Assembly (NCBI RefSeq): GCF_011369485.1
Contig: NZ_VXCA01000017.1
Coordinates: 1 to 64,000 of the forward strand
DNA: 64,000 nt
DNA from: Pseudomonas atagonensis
Lineage (GTDB): Bacteria; Pseudomonadota; Gammaproteobacteria; Pseudomonadales; Pseudomonadaceae
Reading direction: 5' to 3'
Below, in pieces: positions 27,432 to 37,097 of this stretch. The position numbers were made by a program, and so were the translations under genes. How positions within the stretch are numbered: position 1 is the stretch's first letter; the number at the start of each line of letters is the position of its first letter. Under the pieces are notes generated by a model. It was given only the letters and a program-made list of their open reading frames with translations. It was not told the DNA's origin and ran no database searches.

Positions 27432-28070
27432 ATGACCTTCAGCGTGTTCGCCGCGTTCTGGGCAGTGTCTATTCTGTTCGTCATTACCCCGGGGGCCGAT
27501 TGGGCTTACGCGATCTCCGCCGGTTTGAGGCACCGCGTCGTTCTGCCCGCCGTGGCAGGGCTGTTATCCGGGCACTTGCTGGCGACGGTGATTGTCGCCG
27601 CCGGCGTCGGCACACTGATCGCCAGTCACCCACAAGCCTTGTCCGCGCTGACTGTGACTGGCGCAGCGTATTTGCTGTGGCTGGGGGCCAACCTGTTTTT
27701 ACGGCCATCCACGCCGCAGATCGATGAGAGTCAGGCGACCGATTCGTGGGCGCGCTGGGCATTGAAAGGGCTGTGTGTCAGCGGGCTGAACCCGAAAGTG
27801 TTTTTGCTGTTTCTGGCCTTGTTGCCGCAGTTCACCAGCACCACCGTGCCATGGCCGGTGCCTTTACAGATGATCGCCCTGGGGCTGGTCCACACTGCCA
27901 GTTGTGCCGTGGTCTATCTGGCGGTCGGGTTTGGCTCGCAAGTCGTGCTGCGGGCGCGACCTGATGCGGCGAAACGGGTCAGTCGCCTGTCCGGTGTGAT
28001 CATGATCGTCATTGCGCTGATTTTGTTGCTGGAGGCGTCGCACGGCCTTTTGGACTGGGGGGCAGCGTAA
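27432..28070 (+). CDS. LysE/RhtB-family amino acid exporter
   Basis: This membrane protein of about 212 residues has six helices and the LysE family motif FVITPGADWAYAISAGLRHR near the N-terminus and SGLNPKVFLLFLALLPQF in the middle. It likely exports an amino acid or derivative. It is divergent from the Lrp gene, which probably controls it. The start could also be the in-frame ATG at 27420. Confidence 0.9.
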   Translation: MTFSVFAAFWAVSILFVITPGADWAYAISAGLRHRVVLPAVAGLLSGHLLATVIVAAGVGTLIASHPQALSALTVTGAAYLLWLGANLFLRPSTPQIDESQATDSWARWALKGLCVSGLNPKVFLLFLALLPQFTSTTVPWPVPLQMIALGLVHTASCAVVYLAVGFGSQVVLRARPDAAKRVSRLSGVIMIVIALILLLEASHGLLDWGAA

Positions 28071-28167
28071 CTCGCGATGTTCAGCAAAGATAAAAGGACC
28101 TCGCTGAACACGAAGCAGCACCCCTGCTATTATCGGTCACCTCGCGCCCACTGATGGACTCACGCTT

Positions 28168-28608
28168 ATGCCCGCCTCAAGTCTGCGCTCCACTCCCGCG
28201 CCGCTGCTCAAGCCAGGCGAAACCGTGGTGTTGTTCGACGGCGTGTGCAAGCTGTGCAATGGCTGGGCGCGATTTCTGATTCGGCATGATCATCAGCACC
28301 GAGTGCGCCTGGCCGCCGTGCAATCACCGGAGGGTCAGGCACTGCTGGCGTGGGCCGGTTTGCCGGTGGATCAGTTCGACACCATGGCGGTGATCCGTGA
28401 CCGTCACTACTGGGAGCGCTCAAACGCCTTTCTCGAAGTCATCGGCCAACTGCCCGCCCGTTGGCAACCATTGAAGCTGCTGCGGGTATTCCCGCGCAGT
28501 TGGCGGGACTGGGCTTACGATCGCATTGCGCTGAATCGTTATCGGCTGTTCGGCAAGTACGACACGTGCCTGCTGCCGAGTCCGGATCATGAGCGGCGGT
28601 TTTTGTAG
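28168..28608 (+). CDS. DCC-family thiol-disulfide oxidoreductase-like protein (DUF393)
   Basis: This 146-residue protein has the DxxCxxC signature, FDGVCKLCNGW, with Cys27 and Cys30, and the SNAFLEVIGQL segment of the DUF393/DCC family. The function is presumed redox but unproven. Confidence 0.88.
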   Translation: MPASSLRSTPAPLLKPGETVVLFDGVCKLCNGWARFLIRHDHQHRVRLAAVQSPEGQALLAWAGLPVDQFDTMAVIRDRHYWERSNAFLEVIGQLPARWQPLKLLRVFPRSWRDWAYDRIALNRYRLFGKYDTCLLPSPDHERRFL

Positions 28609-28628
28609 AAAAGTATGAAAAGTGAAAA

Positions 28629-28643
28629 GGGGACGGACTTATT
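28629..28643 (+). repeat. GGGGACGG-type motif, left copy beside the P-loop kinase gene
   Basis: GGGGACGGACTTATT matches the motif at 22436 at 14 of 15 bases. It is the left member of an inverted pair whose right copy is at 29307. Confidence 0.6.
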
Positions 28644-28706
28644 AAAAGGTATTCGCACAGCGCCTGATTTAGACTTGCCGACTTTTTTGCCGCAAAGGAT
28701 TTGCAC

Positions 28707-29252
28707 ATGCAACGCATCGTTATTCTGGGCAACTCGGGCAGCGGAAAATCCACGTTGGCGCGGGACATTGGCCGCCTCCTGGCATTGCCGGTAGTGCACC
28801 TTGATCCGCTGTTCTGGGAACCCGGCTGGATCGAGCCGGACAACGAAGCCTTCCGCGAGCGGGTACGCCAGGCCATCGCCGGGGATGCCTGGGTGTGCGA
28901 AGGCAATTATTCGCGGCGAACCTTCGATCTGCGCCTGCCTCGCGCCGACCTGATTATCTGGCTCGACACGCCGCGTCTGACCTGTCTGCACCGGGTCATC
29001 CTGCGAAGTGCACTGAACCGTCCTCGCGCCGACTTGCCGGCAGGTTGCACGGAGCGACTGGACAAAGGGTTTCTGGTGTTACTGAAGTACGTCTGGAACC
29101 ATCATCGAGCCAACCGCCCCGCCATCGAAGCCTTGCGCCTGGTCACAGCGCCAGAGGTGCCTGTCATTCATCTTCGGGGGGCGCGGCAGGTTTCAGCGTT
29201 TTTGGCGCAGCGGGTGACTCAAGCTCGAACTGCTGAAACTCCACGCGTGTGA
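28707..29252 (+). CDS. P-loop NTPase, adenylate-kinase/FlaR-like
   Basis: This 181-residue nucleotide-binding protein begins MQRIVILGNSGSGKSTLAR, a P-loop. The HLDPLFWEPGW and YSRRTFDLRLPRADLIIWLD segments match the topology-modulation (FlaR) and adenylate-kinase-like proteins. The substrate is unknown. AAAGGA precedes the ATG at 28707. The gene is bracketed by inverted GGGGACGG motifs, and its 3' end overlaps an antisense remnant. Confidence 0.85.
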   Translation: MQRIVILGNSGSGKSTLARDIGRLLALPVVHLDPLFWEPGWIEPDNEAFRERVRQAIAGDAWVCEGNYSRRTFDLRLPRADLIIWLDTPRLTCLHRVILRSALNRPRADLPAGCTERLDKGFLVLLKYVWNHHRANRPAIEALRLVTAPEVPVIHLRGARQVSAFLAQRVTQARTAETPRV

Positions 29253-29352
29253 TATGAATCCAGAAGTTGATGGGGTAAGGATTGTCGAGATCGAAGTGAA
29301 CCGGAAAATAGACCCGTCCCCTTTCTCCACGGTTTATCACGGCAGATTCCAC
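29164..29352 (-). pseudogene. Possible remnant of a protein gene (C-terminal fragment)
   Basis: The minus strand reads an open, protein-like stretch (FDLDNPYPINFWIHITRV, then EFQQFELESPAAPK) with no ribosome site. It starts only from a GTG next to a GGGGACGG repeat and runs under the end of the P-loop kinase gene. It looks like the tail of a disrupted gene. It could be chance. Confidence 0.3.
29307..29321 (-). repeat. GGGGACGG-type motif, inverted right copy
   Basis: AATAGACCCGTCCCC is the inverted counterpart of the 28629 copy, with 12 of 15 bases matching. Together the two bracket the P-loop kinase gene. Confidence 0.5.
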
Positions 29353-29456
29353 AGACGTATAGTTCTTGCCCCATCGCGCGATTACCCATAAACCTCCGAA
29401 TGTATCGACGCAGTCAGGTCAACGACGCCGGTCAGTAGCTGGCACAAGGAGGGATC

Positions 29457-29882
29457 ATGAATGTGGCCGCAATCCCTGAAGGTTTCACTCCATTTACTCG
29501 CAGTAGTCCGTTACTTGATTTGCTTGGACCGATTTATGCGAGGGGCAACGGGCTGCAATTGGAATTGGGATTATTGACTGACTCACGACATGCCAATGGT
29601 CGCGGCACCTTGCATGGCGGTATATTGGCGACATTGGCCGATGTGGGCATGGGTTATGCGATGGCGTTTTCCAGCGACCCGCCGCAGCCATTGATCACGG
29701 CGAGCATGACCCTGGATTATCTTGGCGCAGTACAAATCAATGAGTGGCTGGAAGTGCGCCTCGAATACTCCAAAAAAGGCCGTCAACTTGCCTTCGCCGC
29801 CGTCAGCCTGCATGTCGGTGAGCGAACAGTTGCACGCGCCAGTGCGGTGTTCGCTGTGCCAATGAGTTCCTCCCCGCCATGA
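29457..29882 (+). CDS. PaaI-family hotdog thioesterase
   Basis: This 141-residue hotdog-fold protein has the PaaI motif LHGGILATLADVGMGYAM. Members hydrolyse acyl-CoA thioesters; the substrate is unknown. A strong AAGGAGGGATC precedes the ATG. It overlaps the next gene by four bases (ATGA). Confidence 0.9.
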   Translation: MNVAAIPEGFTPFTRSSPLLDLLGPIYARGNGLQLELGLLTDSRHANGRGTLHGGILATLADVGMGYAMAFSSDPPQPLITASMTLDYLGAVQINEWLEVRLEYSKKGRQLAFAAVSLHVGERTVARASAVFAVPMSSSPP

Positions 29883-30337
29883 AAACCGCCATCCTCTCCG
29901 ACACCCACGGCCTCCTGCGCCCCGAAGCCCTCGCAGCCATTGAACAATGCGAGCTCATCATCCACGCGGGGGACATTGGCGATCCCGACATCCTCACCCA
30001 ACTCGCACAAATCGCCCCCGTTCACGCCGTGCGCGGGAACAACGACCTCAATCTGCCTTGGGCCTGCGAGATCCCCGACCGCCTGACCTTTGACCTGCAA
30101 GGCTGGCCAACCCTGCTGACTCACGATATCGCCGACGTCCCGGCCCTTATTGAGAGCGACACCAGACTCATCATTACCGGCCATTCGCACAAACCCTGCA
30201 TCGAATGGCGCGGTGAGTGTCTGTACCTGAATCCAGGCAGCGCCGGGCGTCGGCGTTTCAAACTTCCTGTCACGCTGGCGCTGCTCGAGGTCAGCGCCAC
30301 AGCCCTCGTCCCGCAGCTGATCCACCTGTTGCCGTGA
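29879..30337 (+). CDS. YfcE-type metallophosphoesterase
   Basis: This phosphodiesterase of 152 residues has the metal motifs SDTHG, HAGDIGD, GNNDL and GHSHKP in the expected order. YfcE hydrolyses model phosphodiesters; the natural substrate is unknown. It is co-translated with the thioesterase. Confidence 0.92.
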   Translation: MKTAILSDTHGLLRPEALAAIEQCELIIHAGDIGDPDILTQLAQIAPVHAVRGNNDLNLPWACEIPDRLTFDLQGWPTLLTHDIADVPALIESDTRLIITGHSHKPCIEWRGECLYLNPGSAGRRRFKLPVTLALLEVSATALVPQLIHLLP

Positions 30338-30408
30338 AACTTTTCCTCGACGCGCGCCTTGATCACCTAACCTCATAGACTGTGTGATCAACGTGAGCTG
30401 TGCCGTCC

Positions 30409-32787
30409 ATGCGCAACACATTGAAGTCGTTGTTGTTTGTCACGCTACTGCTGCTTGCGCCGGGCGGATTTTCGCCGTGGGCGGCGGATTTGCCTGCGCC
30501 TTCGGTCGGCAGTGTGCCGGCGCCGCCGGTCATTTCGCAGAGTGACCTGCAAGGCCTGCAGCAACGCCTCGACGGCCTCAAACAGCAAATCTCCTCGGCC
30601 AATAATTACAACCAGCTCGAAGGCCCGCAGGATCGGGTGCAGGCGTTCATTCTGGATGTCGATCGGTTGTCCGCTGCGCTGTTGCCGCAGCAGGCGCAAC
30701 TGACCGTGCAACTGAGTGTGCTGGGAGCGGCACCGGACACCGAGGTCGCGGCAGAGCAAGCGGATATCGCGGCGCAGCGCGCATCGCTGACCGAGCAGAA
30801 GAACAAGGTTGATACGACACTGAAAAACCTCGCGGCGCTGAAGCAGAGCGCTGCCGACCTGATCACGCAGATCGCCGGTATTCGCCGCACCTTGCTGGAA
30901 AGCGAACTGACCCTGAGCACGCACAGCGTGTTGAGCCCCAACTTTTGGTCGCCGCTGGTTTCGCCGTCGGCGGATGATCGTCAGCGTTTGCGTTTTTTCA
31001 TCGATCAAGTACAGGAAACCTGGGCCACGGTGTGGGCGCCGGGGCAGCACTTTTATACGGTGATGCTGGTGTTGCTGGCGCTGATCGTCTGGACACTCGG
31101 GCGCCGGCTCGCCGAGCGTGGCCTGACCTGGGTTTGCATTCATCGCATGCCCGAAGGGCGTTTGCGGCGCAGTGCGCTGGCCTTCGCCTCGGCGCTGGCG
31201 ACCATCGCCACCACCGCCATCGCACTGGAAGTGCTGTTTTACGCCTGCACCCGCCACGCACCGCTGACACCGCTGCTGTCGACCTTCTCCGAAGAATTCG
31301 AAAAAGTGGTGTATGCCTGTGTGCTGATCACCGGTCTGAGCCGCGCCTTGCTGTCGACCGAACACCCGTCGTGGCGCCTCCCGGCGATTGCCGATCCGGT
31401 CGCGCTGACGCTCAAGCCGTTTCCACGCATCCTCGCGGCCACCCTGCTGCTGCTGGTGACGCTGGTGCAAGTCGGCAACGCCACGGGCATGAGTGGGCAA
31501 CTGGTGATCGCCGGGCGCGGGGTCATCGCCATGGTGGTCATGGCGATTGTCGTGACGATGCTGTTACGCACCGGCAAAGTCCGCAAAGCGTTGCTGGCAG
31601 CCAACGATGCGGTGGCGAGCAGCACCTTCGCCGGGGTGATTTACACCGTCGCCTGCCTGGCAATGTTCGTCGCCGCGATTGCACTGCTCACGGGCTACGT
31701 GTCGCTGGCCCGGTTCATCACGTATGAACTGGTCTGGGGCTATATCGTGCTGTCCGGTTTCTACTTGCTGATTCAGGTGGTCAAGGATGCCTGCGAGCAC
31801 CTGTTCTCGCCCAGACATGCGAGCGGCAAGGCGCTCAAGCAACTGCTGGGCATCAGTGACCGGCGCCTCGACCAGATTTCGATTCTGCTGTCCGGGGTCA
31901 GTCGCGCGGGGTTGTTGCTGCTGGCGGTGATCGCGCTGTTTGTCGGCGGCATCGGCACCACGCTCGGCCAGTTGGCCAGCAATATCATGGCTATTCTTGG
32001 CGGCGCCGGGTTGCGCAAGCTGAACATCGTTCCCGGGCATTTGCTCAACGCCGTGCTGGCGCTGCTGATCGGCATCTGGCTGGTTCGCGCCCTGAGCCGC
32101 TGGCTCGACAACGAGTTCCTGCCCAAGACCGACATGGATCCGGGCATGTGCGCGTCGCTTAGCACACTGTTCTCCAACATCGGCTACGCCTTCGTGATCC
32201 TCCTGACCCTGTCGTCGCTGGGCGTGAAGTGGACCAACCTGGCGTGGATCGTCAGTGCGTTGTCGGTGGGCATCGGCTTCGGCTTGCAGGAAATCGTCAA
32301 GAACTTCGTCTCGGGCCTGATTCTGCTGACCGAACGCCCGGTCAAGGTCGGCGACCTGATCAGCATCAGCGGCGTCGAGGGCGACATCCGCCGCATCAAC
32401 GTACGCGCCACCGAAATTCAACTCAGCGACCGTTCGATCGTGATCGTGCCCAACTCGCAACTGATCTCGCAAAACCTGCGCAACGTCACCCTCGGCGGCA
32501 GCGCCCAAGGCGTGGCTTCGCTGGAATTGATGTTCCCGCTGGATATCGACCCGGAAGAGGTCAAGGAGCTGTTGCTCAACACCTATCACGAGAACGAAAC
32601 CATCCTCGACAAACCGGCATCGTTCGTGCGCTTCAGCAAACTCTCGCCGGACGGGATCACCCTGACGGTGACGGGGTATGTGGCCAGCCCGAGGATCGTC
32701 GGGGTGACCAAGAGTGATTTGCTGTTCGAGATTCTCAAGCGGTTGGGCGCAGCGGGAATAGCCTTGGCGAAGCCGCCTTCGGCCTGA
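30409..32787 (+). CDS. MscS-family mechanosensitive channel with DUF3772 domain
   Basis: This large inner-membrane channel of about 792 residues has a signal peptide (ending PWAAD) and a periplasmic coiled-coil DUF3772 region to about residue 170. Around ten membrane helices follow, then the conserved MscS pore and beta domain (LSVGIGFGLQEIVKNFVSGLILLTERPVKVGD-type text, split by the pore helix). It should protect against osmotic downshock. The ATG at 30409 is preferred over the GTG at 30400 because it starts the signal peptide. Confidence 0.92.
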   Translation: MRNTLKSLLFVTLLLLAPGGFSPWAADLPAPSVGSVPAPPVISQSDLQGLQQRLDGLKQQISSANNYNQLEGPQDRVQAFILDVDRLSAALLPQQAQLTVQLSVLGAAPDTEVAAEQADIAAQRASLTEQKNKVDTTLKNLAALKQSAADLITQIAGIRRTLLESELTLSTHSVLSPNFWSPLVSPSADDRQRLRFFIDQVQETWATVWAPGQHFYTVMLVLLALIVWTLGRRLAERGLTWVCIHRMPEGRLRRSALAFASALATIATTAIALEVLFYACTRHAPLTPLLSTFSEEFEKVVYACVLITGLSRALLSTEHPSWRLPAIADPVALTLKPFPRILAATLLLLVTLVQVGNATGMSGQLVIAGRGVIAMVVMAIVVTMLLRTGKVRKALLAANDAVASSTFAGVIYTVACLAMFVAAIALLTGYVSLARFITYELVWGYIVLSGFYLLIQVVKDACEHLFSPRHASGKALKQLLGISDRRLDQISILLSGVSRAGLLLLAVIALFVGGIGTTLGQLASNIMAILGGAGLRKLNIVPGHLLNAVLALLIGIWLVRALSRWLDNEFLPKTDMDPGMCASLSTLFSNIGYAFVILLTLSSLGVKWTNLAWIVSALSVGIGFGLQEIVKNFVSGLILLTERPVKVGDLISISGVEGDIRRINVRATEIQLSDRSIVIVPNSQLISQNLRNVTLGGSAQGVASLELMFPLDIDPEEVKELLLNTYHENETILDKPASFVRFSKLSPDGITLTVTGYVASPRIVGVTKSDLLFEILKRLGAAGIALAKPPSA

Positions 32788-32897
32788 CGAACCGTTATTC
32801 CTGCCACGCCTATCAAACTGCTTTTCAGGTCTTTATTGGCCGCCCATCGGCAACCTTATACTCACCGGGCTCACCCCTCGTTCAATAAGGATGTTCC

Positions 32898-33359
32898 ATG
32901 CCTCAACGTCTTTTACTCGCGGCGCTGTTCCTTGCCGTCGCCGGTTGTGCCAGCCCTCCTCCTGCTTCCGTTCATACTCATGACCCCGCCAGTTCGACCC
33001 TGCAAGGCGATGCCTCGCGGCCGGCGCAGGCGCAGTGGATTCGCACCGAGTTGTACTTTTCGGTGGGGTCGATTGATGGCAAGGCAGGTGCGGTCAGCCC
33101 TGCGCGCTGGCGCGAGTTTCTCGATCAGGAAGTCACCTCGCGGTTTCCCGACGGTTTCAGCGTCTTCGATGCGTACGGACAGTGGCGCGATCATGGGGCG
33201 AAAGAGCCGGAGCGGCTGAGCACCAAGGTCATTGTGATCCTGCATGAAAACAGCGCGAAGAATGCCGACAACATCGAAGCAATTCGCCTGGCGTACAAAC
33301 GCATCACCGGAGATTTGTCGGTGCTGCGCTTGTCGCAACCGGCGCAGGTTTCGTTTTAG
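32898..33359 (+). CDS. DUF3574 lipoprotein
   Basis: This 153-residue protein has a lipoprotein signal with lipobox Cys17 (AVAGC). The mature part (TELYFSVGSIDG, then FPDGFSVFDAYGQW) matches DUF3574. The function is unknown. Its stop overlaps the stop of the convergent amino acid permease by four bases. Confidence 0.85.
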   Translation: MPQRLLLAALFLAVAGCASPPPASVHTHDPASSTLQGDASRPAQAQWIRTELYFSVGSIDGKAGAVSPARWREFLDQEVTSRFPDGFSVFDAYGQWRDHGAKEPERLSTKVIVILHENSAKNADNIEAIRLAYKRITGDLSVLRLSQPAQVSF

Positions 33360-34720
33360 TCCGAGGCCTGTTCAAGAGTTCGCCGAGGCGTCAACGCCAC
33401 GCGGCTCAACCCCGCCAGCAGCAATGCTCCCACCAGCAACACGCCAATCCCCAGAAACGCACCATACCCGACCACCGTCACGCTGGAATACAGCATGTAC
33501 AGGCACAGCCCGAAAAACAGCAGCGGCAGCAGCGGATACAACGGCACTCTGACTGGCCGGGGTACTTTGGGAAAACGTCGGCGCAGGATGATCAGCGCCA
33601 CGCTGCTCAGGCTCAGGAACAACCAGTACACCGGGGTCAGATACTCGACCATGGTGTTGAAACCGCTCTGGGTGAAACTGCCGAACAGCACCAGCAGCAA
33701 CGCCACCGCACCTTCGGCGAGCAAGGCTTTGCGCGGCACGCCGTGGCGATCGTCCCAGGCGCCGAAGCTGCGCAGTTGCGGCACGTCGCGCGCGGCGGCG
33801 TAAGTGGTGCGGGCGCCGACCAGCAAGGTCGAGTTGATCGTGGCGATGGCCGCAATGCCGACCATCAGCAGGATCAACAGAACGCCGGGGGCACCGAACG
33901 CGCGGTTCAGCAGTTCCACCGCCGGCGCATTGCTGGCGGCCAGTCCTGCGAATCCCAGGCCCTGAACGAACGCCCAGTTCAACGCCAGATAGATCGCCAT
34001 CAGCACGGTCAGCGCACCAATCATGGCGATGAAAATCCCTCGGCGACCGTCACGCACTTCCGCCGACAGCGTCGCCGCATCGCTCCAGCCGCCGAATGCC
34101 AGAAACACAAAAATCATCGCCGCCGAAAACCCGGCCATGCCCGTGTGTTGCGGGACGACTTCGATGCTTGGCGACGGAGGTTCGATACCCTGCCACGCCA
34201 GCCACACCCCGGCGCTGGCAATGCTCAAAAAGCCCAGCGCCAACAACCCCACCAGCAGGGTCTGAGTGATGAAGCCGATGTGTTTGCCGCTGAGGTTGAG
34301 CAGCACCAGCGCGGCAATCACCGTGCCGGCGAACAGCCCCGATCCGTATTGGCCCAGCGGCACCACGGCGTTGAAGTAGTCGGCAAACATGAAGGCCGAC
34401 AAGGCAATCCACCCGGTGTGCATCACCGAGAACCGCGACCACGCGAAGAGAAATCCCATGCGCTCGCCGTAGGCCATGCGCAGAAAGTGGTAGTCGCCGC
34501 CGGGATGCGGAAACGCTGTGGCCATCTCGGCGAAACACAGCGCACCGATCATCGACGCCACCCCGCCCAGCACCCACACCAGATAGAAGTGCGCCGGCCC
34601 GACATTGAGCGCCACGGTCGGTGCGGTTTTCAGGATGTCGGTGGTGATCACCATGCCCAGCGTGATCAGCAACGCCTGAAACACCGGCAGGTGCCGGCCC
34701 GGCCCGGCGTCAGAAGCCAT
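33356..34720 (-). CDS. APC-family amino acid permease
   Basis: This permease of about 454 residues has twelve hydrophobic segments and LLITLGMVITTDILKTAPT at the N-terminus. It resembles other APC amino-acid/polyamine transporters. Its ATG at 34720 lies inside the last codons of the TonB receptor gene (11-base overlap), so the two are coupled. It may carry the receptor's ligand across the inner membrane. The N-terminus is somewhat short before the first helix; start confidence is moderate. Confidence 0.86.
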   Translation of the reverse strand: MASDAGPGRHLPVFQALLITLGMVITTDILKTAPTVALNVGPAHFYLVWVLGGVASMIGALCFAEMATAFPHPGGDYHFLRMAYGERMGFLFAWSRFSVMHTGWIALSAFMFADYFNAVVPLGQYGSGLFAGTVIAALVLLNLSGKHIGFITQTLLVGLLALGFLSIASAGVWLAWQGIEPPSPSIEVVPQHTGMAGFSAAMIFVFLAFGGWSDAATLSAEVRDGRRGIFIAMIGALTVLMAIYLALNWAFVQGLGFAGLAASNAPAVELLNRAFGAPGVLLILLMVGIAAIATINSTLLVGARTTYAAARDVPQLRSFGAWDDRHGVPRKALLAEGAVALLLVLFGSFTQSGFNTMVEYLTPVYWLFLSLSSVALIILRRRFPKVPRPVRVPLYPLLPLLFFGLCLYMLYSSVTVVGYGAFLGIGVLLVGALLLAGLSRVALTPRRTLEQASD

Positions 34721-37097
34721 ACGTGGCGCGGGCGTAGTAATACGCGCCGTTGGTGCCGATTGGCGAGAGCACGTCATACGGCAGGTTGCCGCCGTAATTG
34801 ATCGCCGAGCCGGAGCGCTCCGGGTAGTTGTCGGTGAGGTTGTTGCCGCCCACGGCAATGTTGAATTTCGGGGTGAATTTGTAAGCCACCTCGGCGTCCA
34901 GTTGCCACACCGCGCCATAGGTCTGCTCGGGTTGCGAGTCACCGAAGTCGAACACCCGCGTGGTCTCGCCCTGTCGGGTCAGACGTCCGAGCAGCCCCCA
35001 ATGTTCGCTCGCCCAGTTGGCGGAAAAAATCAAGCGATCCTTGGGCGCCGCGTCGGTCAGGGTGTTGGTTTCCTCGACACCGACCAGTGCGTCGTTGCCA
35101 ATGCCCAGCGCGGTCAGCTGCGACGGCGTGCCTTTGGTGCTGGTGACTTTGGTGTGGTTGTAGGTGTACGCGGTGGTCAGGCCCAACTGCCCTTCGTAGA
35201 ACGGCTGGTGGTAGTTGAGCACCAGTTCGGCGCCGTGGGTGCTGGTGTCGGCGGCGTTGGTGAAGAAGTTGACGTCGTGCACGCCGGCCACGCCGAAATT
35301 GTCGTTGATGTAGTTTTCCAGGGCGTCGCTGCCGATCCGCTGCGACAGGGTGATGCGGTCTTTGACGTCGATGCGGAACACGTCCAGCGACGCATCGAAG
35401 CGCTCGTTCAATTGGAAGGTGAGGCCGAGGCTGAAGTTCTTCGAGGTTTCCGGATCGAGTTTTTCCGCGCCGAGTGCACGGGCAATCGGGTCGTTGACCG
35501 AGAGCACGCGAATATCGGTCAGCGTGCCGCCGTCGCCAAAGTTGCTGGTGGTGTTCTGGAAGCCGCTTTGCGCCAGGGACGGCGCGCGGAAGTTGTTCGA
35601 CACCGCCCCGCGCAACGCCCATTGCTCGGTCAGTTTGTAGCGACCACTGAGTTTGCCGGTGAGCTTGCTGCCGGCGTCGTCGTAATGCTCCCAGCGCGTT
35701 GCGGCGTCGACGAAGAAGCGATCGGTCAGATCACCGGACAGTTCGGCGTAGCTGCCGAACACGTTGCGATCCAGATCCGACTCTTCGCTCGGGCGCAGAC
35801 CGTTCGCGCCATCGGCGCCGGAGCCGATGTAGGAAGCCTCGTCACCGGCGTAGGTCAGGTAGTTTTCGTAGCGGTACTCGCCCCCCACCGCGAGGACAAA
35901 CGAGCGCTCGCCGAGGCGCAGTTCGCGGCTGAAATCGAGGTTGCCGGTGGTCTGACGCAGTTCATAATCGCCGGTGTCGAACTTCGTCGGCGAGTCTTCG
36001 CCGAGGCTGACATTCAGCGTGCGCCGGGTCGACGACTCAAAGCGGTTGCGGCCATGGGTGATGCTGCTGTCGAAGTCCCATTCATCGCCGATCAGGCCTT
36101 TGAAACCGGCGGTGGCGGAGATGTCCTTGTTGTCACCCAGTGACTGCGGCAAGTAGCCGTTGGGATAAAACTGCGGTTGCTCGTACGGATAGCGATAAAA
36201 CTCCGCACCGGTGGTGTGGCGCTGGTTGTAGGTGCCAAAGCTGTACGCCTTGCCGCCGGCCAGCGGCAACTCACTGTTGAACCAGAGGTTGACGTCCCGC
36301 GCCAGACCGTCGCCCATCACGTAATTGCGCTGCCCCGGTGTGTCGGCGAAACCGTCGAAACCGGCGCGGTTGGTCGGGTTGCGATCCTTGTACTCGGTAC
36401 CGCCGCGAATGAACCCGCCCTCCTCGCCGAGCCGCGTGCCGATCTTGGCGGTGGTCACGCTGTTCTGGCCGTCGGTGGTGGTCTTGTCGATGGCGTCCTG
36501 ACGGGTGTGGTAAGCGCCATAACTGGTGGACACTTCGCCGCCCTCGGGAGCGTCATCGAGGATGATGTTGATGACCCCGGCAATCGCGTCGGAACCGTAC
36601 TGTGCACCGGCGCCGTCGCGCAGCACTTCGATGCGTTTGATCGCGCTGATCGGGATCGAGTTGAAATCCACCGGTGCGGTGCCACGGCCGATCTTCGAGG
36701 AATCGTTGACCACCGCCGAGGTGTGACGGCGCTTGCCGTTGACCAGCACCAACACCTGATCCGGGCTCATGCCGCGCAATTGGGCCGCACGAATGTGGTC
36801 GGCACCGCCGGAGTTGGACTGGCGCGGCAGGCTGAAGGACGGCAACAGTGTCTGCAGCGCCGCGCCCAGTTCACCGTCCGCCGCCCCGGCCGTTTTGAGG
36901 TCTTCGGCGGTCAGCACATCGACCGGTACGGGTGAGTCCAGCACGGTGCGCGAAGTCCCCCGCGTACCGGTGACCAGCACGGTGCCCAGGCGCGATTCGT
37001 TGTCGACACTTGTCGTGGTTTCTTCGGCGTGTGCAGGAAGTTGCCAGATTGCACTGACGACGGCAGCGGCCAGTAATGAACGGGAACGGTAATACAT
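34710..37097 (-). CDS. TonB-dependent outer-membrane receptor
   Basis: This 795-residue receptor has a signal peptide ending PAHAEE, a TonB-box-like region (GTVLVTGTRG), a plug with QLRGMSPDQVLVLVNGKRRH and IEVLRDGAGAQYGSDAIAGV, and a barrel ending in YARATYGF. The plug pattern is of the general substrate type that often carries small organics or metals rather than ferric siderophores. AAAGGAGC precedes the ATG. It is coupled to the permease downstream. Confidence 0.92.
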   Translation of the reverse strand: MYYRSRSLLAAAVVSAIWQLPAHAEETTTSVDNESRLGTVLVTGTRGTSRTVLDSPVPVDVLTAEDLKTAGAADGELGAALQTLLPSFSLPRQSNSGGADHIRAAQLRGMSPDQVLVLVNGKRRHTSAVVNDSSKIGRGTAPVDFNSIPISAIKRIEVLRDGAGAQYGSDAIAGVINIILDDAPEGGEVSTSYGAYHTRQDAIDKTTTDGQNSVTTAKIGTRLGEEGGFIRGGTEYKDRNPTNRAGFDGFADTPGQRNYVMGDGLARDVNLWFNSELPLAGGKAYSFGTYNQRHTTGAEFYRYPYEQPQFYPNGYLPQSLGDNKDISATAGFKGLIGDEWDFDSSITHGRNRFESSTRRTLNVSLGEDSPTKFDTGDYELRQTTGNLDFSRELRLGERSFVLAVGGEYRYENYLTYAGDEASYIGSGADGANGLRPSEESDLDRNVFGSYAELSGDLTDRFFVDAATRWEHYDDAGSKLTGKLSGRYKLTEQWALRGAVSNNFRAPSLAQSGFQNTTSNFGDGGTLTDIRVLSVNDPIARALGAEKLDPETSKNFSLGLTFQLNERFDASLDVFRIDVKDRITLSQRIGSDALENYINDNFGVAGVHDVNFFTNAADTSTHGAELVLNYHQPFYEGQLGLTTAYTYNHTKVTSTKGTPSQLTALGIGNDALVGVEETNTLTDAAPKDRLIFSANWASEHWGLLGRLTRQGETTRVFDFGDSQPEQTYGAVWQLDAEVAYKFTPKFNIAVGGNNLTDNYPERSGSAINYGGNLPYDVLSPIGTNGAYYYARATYGF

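Noticed and set aside
28078..28110. Inverted repeat TGTTCAGC...GCTGAACA after the LysE gene
   Set aside because: A perfect 8-bp stem but a 17-base loop and no T run, so I would not call it a terminator or operator.
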